A stretch of DNA of 64,000 nt from an uncultured Acetatifactor sp. GTDB taxonomy: Bacteria; Bacillota; Clostridia; Lachnospirales; Lachnospiraceae. Below, one piece after another: positions 58,724 to 64,000 of the stretch. Within the stretch, counting starts at the first letter, position 1; every line of letters starts with the position of its first letter. Where the stretch lies: positions 62,001 to 126,000 of the forward strand of contig CAJTVB010000007.1 in the NCBI GenBank assembly GCA_910579755.1, in the 5' to 3' direction. The notes beneath the pieces are model-generated. The model saw only the letters and a program-made list of their open reading frames with translations. It had not been told where the DNA came from and did no database searches. Position numbers and translations under genes: made by a program.

Positions 58724-59482
58724 ATGAAGAATGTATTGTTAAAGGCGGACTGTCTGAGCAAATCCTTTTCCAGCGGAGGAAGACTTTCACACGTTCTGAA
58801 AAATATCGATCTGGAGCTGTACCGGGGAGATTTCACTGTGATTATGGGAGCCAGCGGGGCGGGGAAATCCACACTGCTGTATGCGCTTTCCGGGATGGAT
58901 ACACCATCGCTGGGGACGATTTCCTTTGGGGATCAGGTGATCTCCGACCTGAGTCAGGACGGGCTTGCCGTATTCCGCCGGGAGCATTGTGGGTTTGTAT
59001 TTCAGCAGATCCATCTGGTAGACGGGATGTCGGTGATGGATAATGTGCTGGCGGCAGGGCTTCTGGTAAGCAGGAATAAAAAGGCGCTGGCGGCCAGAGC
59101 GGAGGAGCTGTTTTCGGCGGTGGGGATTTCGAAAGAGACCTGGAAGAAGTTTCCCGCACAGATTTCCGGAGGCGAGGCCCAGCGGGTGGGAATCGTTCGG
59201 GCTCTGATCAATGAACCGGAGATTCTTTTTGCGGATGAGCCTACGGGAGCGCTTAATTCCAAAACCGGTCTGGATGTGCTGGATACGCTGACCCGCTTTA
59301 ACCAGGCAGGACAGAGCATTGTTATGGTGACTCATGACATGAGATCTGCCCGGCGGGGCAACCGCATTTTGTATCTGAAGGACGGCGTGGTTCTGGGAGA
59401 GTGCGAGCTGGGGGCCTATGTTCACCAGGATCAGGAAAGGCATCGGAAGCTGGCGGCCTTTCTTTCGGAGATGGGCTGGTAG
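58724..59482 (+). CDS. ABC transporter ATP-binding protein (BceA/MacB/LolD type)
   Basis: A 252-residue ATPase: Walker A MGASGAGKSTLLYALSGMD, Q-loop FVFQQIHLV, signature ISGGEAQRVGIVRAL, Walker B ILFADEPTGALNS and His in MVTHDMRSA. ADEPTGALNS is typical of the MacB/Bce group. It has an AAGGAGG ribosome site and lies behind the TTAAG boxes. Its FtsX-type permease follows 17 bp downstream. Family members export or disarm cell-wall-active antibiotics. Confidence 0.95.
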   Translation: MKNVLLKADCLSKSFSSGGRLSHVLKNIDLELYRGDFTVIMGASGAGKSTLLYALSGMDTPSLGTISFGDQVISDLSQDGLAVFRREHCGFVFQQIHLVDGMSVMDNVLAAGLLVSRNKKALAARAEELFSAVGISKETWKKFPAQISGGEAQRVGIVRALINEPEILFADEPTGALNSKTGLDVLDTLTRFNQAGQSIVMVTHDMRSARRGNRILYLKDGVVLGECELGAYVHQDQERHRKLAAFLSEMGW

Positions 59483-59499
59483 GCCGGAAAGGAGTCGGA

Positions 59500-61845
59500 A
59501 TGAAAAAGTTTTCTCTTCTTGCAGGCGCCAATCTGCGGAAAGCGAAGGGCCAGACAACGGCCATTGTGGCGCTGATCCTGCTGGCGGCTTTAATGCTCAA
59601 TCTGTGGCTGATGCTGTCCCTGGATTATAAACAGAATTTTGAACGATGTCATGAGCGGCTTCACGCAGAGCATGTGACCCTGGCCGTGGACGGTGACAGC
59701 GCACAGCTGCGGGACTTTCTGGAAAAAACTCTGGAGGAAGACCGGAGGACCGCCGATTATTCCATGGACGAGGCCATGCACATGGTAGGTCGGTTTGCGT
59801 ACAATGGGGGCGAAGTGAATTCGGAGCTGGTGTTTTTGGATAAAGAGACGGCGCTTTCCCGGCCTGTGGGCAGGGTGGAGATCCTGGAGGAGGGCGATAT
59901 TCAAAGCGGCATCTATATGCCTATTCTGTACCGGTCAGAGGAAATAGAGATCGGGAAGACTATCCAGGTCTCCATCGGAAGTCAGGAGGTCTCATACAAG
60001 GTCTGCGGCTTTTTCAACAGCGTTATGGCAGGCTCTCATAATTGCTCCATATGTCATCTGATTCTGACAAGGGATAAATACGACGAGCTGGAGGAACTGG
60101 GATACGCGCCGAAATCCACCCTTTGTTCAGTGCGGCTCAACGACCGGACGGAAAGCGAGGATTTTGAGGCGGCGCTGAAAAATGCGGTGTCCTTCCGTTT
60201 TCCCCAGGCGCGGTCTGTCAGCAATTCCTATGCGCTGGTTTCCCAATCCCGTTATATCTCCCAGATGATCTGTTCGGGCATTCTGAGCGCCATGGCCTTT
60301 TTTATCCTTCTGATTGCACTGATAGTGATCGGATCAAACATCATCAATTATATTCAGGAAAATATGAAAAACCTGGGAGCTTTGAAGGCCATAGGCTATA
60401 CCAGCCGCCAGCTGAAAGGAGCCCTGCAGGTACAGCTGTTGGGGCTTTCACTGCTGGCGGCTCTGATGGGGACTGGTATTTCCTATCTTGTGTTTCCATT
60501 CATTAATACCGTGATGATCTCTCAGACAGGGATTCCCTATAGGATTCGTTTCCTGCCGGTTCCCTTTTTGATGACCCTGGGCATTCTGGGGGGCGCCGTG
60601 GCGCTGGCCGTGTGGTTTTCCTCGCGCAGGATCGGGCGGACAGAGCCGGTTACGGCGTTTCGACAGGGAGTTGCCACTCATAATTTCAAGCGGGACCATC
60701 TTCCGCTGGAAAAGACGGGGGCGCCGCTTCAGCTGGCTCTTGCGCTTAAGACAACGCTTTCAGGGATACGGCACAATGTGACCATATGCATTACCATGCT
60801 GGTGCTTTCCCTTGTGCTGGTGTTTTCCGGATTGATGACAAGAAATGTCATTATCGATATGGATCCCTTTATCAATCTGATTGCGGGCGAGACAGCGGAC
60901 AGCTGTATCAATATCAATGCCGAAGCAGAGGAAGCCTTTCTGGAGGAAATGATGGCGGACCGTCGGGTCGAAAAGATATATCTGTATAACAGTCTGGAGG
61001 TGCGTCATGTAAACGGCGCCGCGCTTATTGCCACAATGTCGGAGGACTTTGCCCATGTGAATAATACGGATGTTGTATTTGAGGGAAGATTTCCCAGGTA
61101 TGACAATGAGATTGTCATTGCCGCAAAATATGCCGGAGAAAAGGGTCTGCAGCTGGGAGATGAGATTACCATAACTGCCCAGGGAGAGGAAGCGGATTAT
61201 ATTATTACCGGTTTTACACAGATCAGCAATAATCTGGGAAAGGACTGTCTGCTTACAAGACAGGGCTACCAACGGCTGGGAAGCCTGCAGAATGCAAGCT
61301 ATTATCTGAATCTTGCAAAGGATGTGGATATCGATGGATTTAACGCAGATGTGAAGGAGCAATTTGGGGATCAGGTAAACGCTGTGATCAATATTGAGGC
61401 TACGGTGGAGGGGGTCGCTTCCGTATATGTATCCCTTATGACTATGATTGTGGCAGCGATTCTGGTGCTGAGTGTGCTTGTGATTGCATTTGTGCTGTAT
61501 CTGCTGGTCCGGTCCATGCTGAGCTCCAAAAAACGGGAGTACGGGATTTTAAAGGCATTGGGCTTTACCACAGGACAGCTGGTGCTGCAGACGGCGCTGG
61601 TCTTTATGCCTGTGGTGACAGTATCCACGGCTGTGGGGGTGACGGTATGCTGTCTGGTGATCAATCCGTTAACCGCCCTTTTTCTGAGGCCCATCGGCAT
61701 TGTGAAATGCACCTTTATCGTTCCCGCAGGCTATATGGCGGCAGCAGGGGTGGGATTGATTCTGATGGCCTTCGGGATCGCCTGCCTCATGTCCCTGAAG
61801 GTCAGGAAAATCGCTCCCAGAGCACTGCTGGCGGGAGAAGAATGA
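59500..61845 (+). CDS. FtsX-type ABC transporter permease
   Basis: A 781-residue permease. A first helix (IVALILLAALMLNLWLMLSL) precedes an extracellular domain of about 230 residues. Three helices (FFILLIALIVIGSNIINYI, LLGLSLLAALMGTGISYLVF, FLMTLGILGGAVALAVWF) form the first FtsX block. A fifth helix and a second outside domain precede the final three-helix FtsX block (VSLMTMIVAAILVLSVLVIAFVLYLLV to the C-terminus). ATG 59500 follows GGAAAGGAG. The long duplicated FtsX architecture is that of the macrolide/antimicrobial-peptide (MacB/BceB-like) group. Confidence 0.92.
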   Translation: MKKFSLLAGANLRKAKGQTTAIVALILLAALMLNLWLMLSLDYKQNFERCHERLHAEHVTLAVDGDSAQLRDFLEKTLEEDRRTADYSMDEAMHMVGRFAYNGGEVNSELVFLDKETALSRPVGRVEILEEGDIQSGIYMPILYRSEEIEIGKTIQVSIGSQEVSYKVCGFFNSVMAGSHNCSICHLILTRDKYDELEELGYAPKSTLCSVRLNDRTESEDFEAALKNAVSFRFPQARSVSNSYALVSQSRYISQMICSGILSAMAFFILLIALIVIGSNIINYIQENMKNLGALKAIGYTSRQLKGALQVQLLGLSLLAALMGTGISYLVFPFINTVMISQTGIPYRIRFLPVPFLMTLGILGGAVALAVWFSSRRIGRTEPVTAFRQGVATHNFKRDHLPLEKTGAPLQLALALKTTLSGIRHNVTICITMLVLSLVLVFSGLMTRNVIIDMDPFINLIAGETADSCININAEAEEAFLEEMMADRRVEKIYLYNSLEVRHVNGAALIATMSEDFAHVNNTDVVFEGRFPRYDNEIVIAAKYAGEKGLQLGDEITITAQGEEADYIITGFTQISNNLGKDCLLTRQGYQRLGSLQNASYYLNLAKDVDIDGFNADVKEQFGDQVNAVINIEATVEGVASVYVSLMTMIVAAILVLSVLVIAFVLYLLVRSMLSSKKREYGILKALGFTTGQLVLQTALVFMPVVTVSTAVGVTVCCLVINPLTALFLRPIGIVKCTFIVPAGYMAAAGVGLILMAFGIACLMSLKVRKIAPRALLAGEE

Positions 61846-61913
61846 TATGGTAAGAAAAGCCTTGCCTTGGAGGCCTGAGTTGATGTAAAATGCCTGTTAT
61901 AAGGAGAAAATTT

Positions 61914-62774
61914 ATGGCAAAAAAGGCATATGATAAGCATCAGGTACTGGAGTATCTGTTTAAGAAAAAAACAGATAACGGCTCTCGGCATATTGGCCAC
62001 AATATTGATTTTACATTGCGGGAGGTAGGGGAAGGCATCACAGCCACCGGCGGAACACCACCCACGTCCTGGTCCAATTTTGTTTTGGATCTTACGAGAA
62101 AAAAGAATACGATCTGGCAGCGTCTTCCGGAATGCGTGATACGATATGGGTATGACCTGAGAAAAAAGACGGGCCCCGTTCCGGGAGCCGATAAGGATAA
62201 TTATTGCGGCACCTTTGTATATCGTGGATTTGATGACGAAGGAAATACGATCCCGATTCAGGACTGGCTGGAATGGGGAGAGCCGGATCGGGAAGTAATG
62301 GTAGAAAACAGGGTTCCGGAGCTTGTCCGTCAATTTATATCCAATGACGAGGCTTCTTTGTTCAGCGTAATTGACTATTGTGATATTCTTTCCATTATTT
62401 TGGACCAGGATGTATATCGTGTTCAATCGCCTATGAAGTGGCAGCCAAATGAAATTGACGGATATTATATCGCCCGGAATGCAAGAAATATTTTTGTTTA
62501 TCCTGTGGAGGCCAAGGCCGCCAGTACGGCAGATGATATTAATCTTGTCCAGATAAACGGTCAGTATAATACATTTATCGAAAAGTACACCAAAAATGAC
62601 TTTAATTTAGTGGTTCGTCCGATTGCTGCCAAAATGGAGTCCACAGGGATGCTGCTTGCAATCCTTGAACATAATCCCTTGTATGATCCGGTTCTTAATG
62701 GAGAAGCGTCTATGTTTAATATTATAGAGGTGGTGCGTGTTAAACTGGACCGGCCTTTGGATGCATGGAGATAA
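61914..62774 (+). CDS. Probable type II restriction endonuclease
   Basis: A 286-residue protein immediately upstream of a DNA methyltransferase. The stretch IFVYPVEAKAAS fits a PD-(D/E)xK nuclease core (ExK), with Asp/Glu-rich strands before it. The N-terminal part (HQVLEYLFKK, TSWSNFVLDLTR) could be a DNA-recognition module. AAGGAG precedes ATG 61914. Assignment relies mainly on context; the specificity is unknown. The sequence is more AT-rich than the ABC genes before it, which suggests transfer. A possible promoter (TTGCCT 61862, TAAAAT 61886, 18 bp) lies upstream. Confidence 0.7.
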   Translation: MAKKAYDKHQVLEYLFKKKTDNGSRHIGHNIDFTLREVGEGITATGGTPPTSWSNFVLDLTRKKNTIWQRLPECVIRYGYDLRKKTGPVPGADKDNYCGTFVYRGFDDEGNTIPIQDWLEWGEPDREVMVENRVPELVRQFISNDEASLFSVIDYCDILSIILDQDVYRVQSPMKWQPNEIDGYYIARNARNIFVYPVEAKAASTADDINLVQINGQYNTFIEKYTKNDFNLVVRPIAAKMESTGMLLAILEHNPLYDPVLNGEASMFNIIEVVRVKLDRPLDAWR

Positions 62775-62793
62775 AAGAAGAGAGGATACTTGA

Positions 62794-64000
62794 ATGGCGT
62801 TCAGTTACCATCCGCCCACAAGAAGTAAATGCGAGATATGCGAGCACCTTCTGCAAGCATATGCTACAACTCCGATTATTGGAACATTTGACGGCAGGGC
62901 GTCTTCAGCCAATGGCTATCCGTTCCATGACTGGTATAATTTTGTACTGGGATATACACCAACCTTTCCGGAATATATACTGGACAGGGAAGGCATCCGG
63001 AAAGGCGACGGAAAGGTGGTGCTGGATCCCTTTAATGGTTCAGGAACCACCCAGCTCGTATGTAAACTGAGAGAGATCCCTTCCTATGGGGTTGATGCCA
63101 ATGATTTTATGGTATTTGCGGCGAAACAAAAGCTAAACTGGAAGGTCGATACAATCCAACTGGAAAAGTGCAAAACAGAAATTTTAAAGCAGTTTAATGA
63201 TAAGTTTGCAGAAATAAGCTGGGAGGATCAGGATCAGCTGAAGAGAATGGCGGATGAGCATCGCCCGCCGGCGCTGGATGAACGATATATTTCCGACAAG
63301 CCCCTTATTAAAATCGCACTCTTAAAGGAAATAGTAAAAAGTATTCCGCAAGATGATCTGAGGGATATATTTTTATTTGCCATTTCCGCTATTTTGGTTA
63401 CCGTTTCCAATGTGAAATATGGGCCTGGCTTTGGGGTGGGAAAAATTAAGGAAGATGCAGACGTATTGAAGGAATTCAAAAATAAAGCGGAGCTGATGAT
63501 TCATGATCTGAAGAGTGTTTCGGACCAGCAGAGGCAGGTGGAGTCAATTACCATTTTAGGAGACAGCAGGAAGTTGACGAAGTATGTCCCTGAAAATAGT
63601 GTGTCATTAATGATCACATCGCCTCCGTATCCCGGCGACCATGAATATACGAAGCATTCCAAGCTGGAACTGATTTCCCAGGGGTATGCCACCGATGTTG
63701 CGTCCTTTCGGGTTATAAAAAAGCGTATGATTCGAGGATCGACCACAAATATTTATAGAGAGGATAATGAGCGGAGACAGGTTGAGAATATCACCGAAAT
63801 ACAGAAGGTGACGGCGGAAATTGAGTCGCGTTTAAAAAAAGATGGGGCGACAAGCGGCTTCGAGAAGCTGTATACAAAGCTGGTCTGGGAATATTTTGGA
63901 GGAATGTCATCCGCATTATCGGAATGCTATAAAGTGCTGAAGCCAGGCGGAAAAATAGCGCTGCTTGTAAGCGATTCACATGCGTTTAAAATGGTGCATA
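62794..64000 (+). CDS. DNA methyltransferase (SPPY type), 3' truncated by window edge
   Basis: The frame from ATG 62794 stays open to the last base (402 codons). Motif I is VVLDPFNGSGTTQLVC near residue 80 and the catalytic motif is MITSPPYPGDHEYT near residue 272. The SPPY tetrad is typical of N4-cytosine (or some N6-adenine) methyltransferases. Motif I precedes the SPPY motif with about 190 residues between. A SAM-fold strand (LKPGGKIALLVSDSH) lies near the edge. It follows the putative endonuclease by 19 bp, forming a type II-like pair. Confidence 0.88.
   Translation, partial: MAFSYHPPTRSKCEICEHLLQAYATTPIIGTFDGRASSANGYPFHDWYNFVLGYTPTFPEYILDREGIRKGDGKVVLDPFNGSGTTQLVCKLREIPSYGVDANDFMVFAAKQKLNWKVDTIQLEKCKTEILKQFNDKFAEISWEDQDQLKRMADEHRPPALDERYISDKPLIKIALLKEIVKSIPQDDLRDIFLFAISAILVTVSNVKYGPGFGVGKIKEDADVLKEFKNKAELMIHDLKSVSDQQRQVESITILGDSRKLTKYVPENSVSLMITSPPYPGDHEYTKHSKLELISQGYATDVASFRVIKKRMIRGSTTNIYREDNERRQVENITEIQKVTAEIESRLKKDGATSGFEKLYTKLVWEYFGGMSSALSECYKVLKPGGKIALLVSDSHAFKMVH

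Noticed and set aside
62765..63070. A 101-codon plus-strand frame at the start of the methyltransferase region
   Set aside because: The frame from 62794 carries both methyltransferase motifs and stays open to the edge, so the 62765 frame is a shadow, not a frameshifted half.

Overview
The window looks like chromosomal DNA of a spore-forming, anaerobic Clostridia, most likely a gut Lachnospiraceae. Reasons: moderate GC with strong GGAGG ribosome sites and frequent TTG/GTG starts; a type III glutamine synthetase; the IreB-RuvX-DUF1292-MltG-like-TrmR-U32 gene order known from Firmicutes; sporulation genes (GerA family, YtaF); a meso-DAP-type MurE; and several protein families common in Lachnospiraceae (DUF6465, GH127, TSCPD-domain protein).

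Layout. 1-7250: tail of a patatin-like protein, uppP, a DUF6465 protein, then the CIRCE-controlled heat-shock operon hrcA-grpE-dnaK, with dnaJ behind its own promoter and a heavily folded leader. 7320-13225: an O-antigen-ligase-like membrane protein, prmA, rsmE, and a cysteine desulfurase-thiI pair for tRNA thiolation. 13325-21215: a divergent HPr-like protein, mtaB, then a conserved RNA/tRNA-maintenance block (ireB, ruvX, DUF1292, Fur-family regulator, RNase J, YlbF-like, MltG-like, trmR, U32 peptidase). 21365-28906: an unknown polytopic protein, glnN behind a probable transcription attenuator, tRNA-Phe and tRNA-Gly, a trans-sulfuration enzyme with an apparent internal deletion, and dapF-murE. 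28999-32433: an unrecognised three-gene cluster. 32598-38653: tRNA-Gly, an orphan GerA-family protein, ytaF, a TIGR01440 protein, murG with a TSCPD protein, and a GH28 glycosidase. 38901-43540: a membrane protein, GH127, a 2-hydroxyacid dehydrogenase and GtrA. 43528-52489 is an envelope-signalling region: an ECF sigma factor with an ABC exporter; an uncharacterised 311-residue protein with a hairpin-rich leader; a one-chain sigma factor-transmembrane-ectodomain fusion; and, divergent from it across a perfect palindrome, two further genes (Sel1/TPR-like and membrane-anchored). 52511-53704: mtnN-luxS. 53969-61845: a hybrid histidine kinase, a response regulator/kinase pair and a BceAB/MacB-like ABC transporter whose promoter carries four TTAAG-type boxes at 10-11 bp spacing. 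61914-64000: a type II-like restriction endonuclease and a DNA methyltransferase running off the edge.

How it fits together. Much of the left half is housekeeping: proteostasis, translation-linked RNA modification, sulfur transfer and cell-wall precursor synthesis. The right half is accessory: plant-glycan hydrolases, envelope-stress sensing and a restriction-modification system. The least conventional parts are the membrane-tethered sigma factor with its divergent operator, the three-gene cluster at 28999-32433, and several structured leaders (dnaJ, glnN, the 47227-48162 gene, GH127). All assignments come from reading the sequence; no database search was run.
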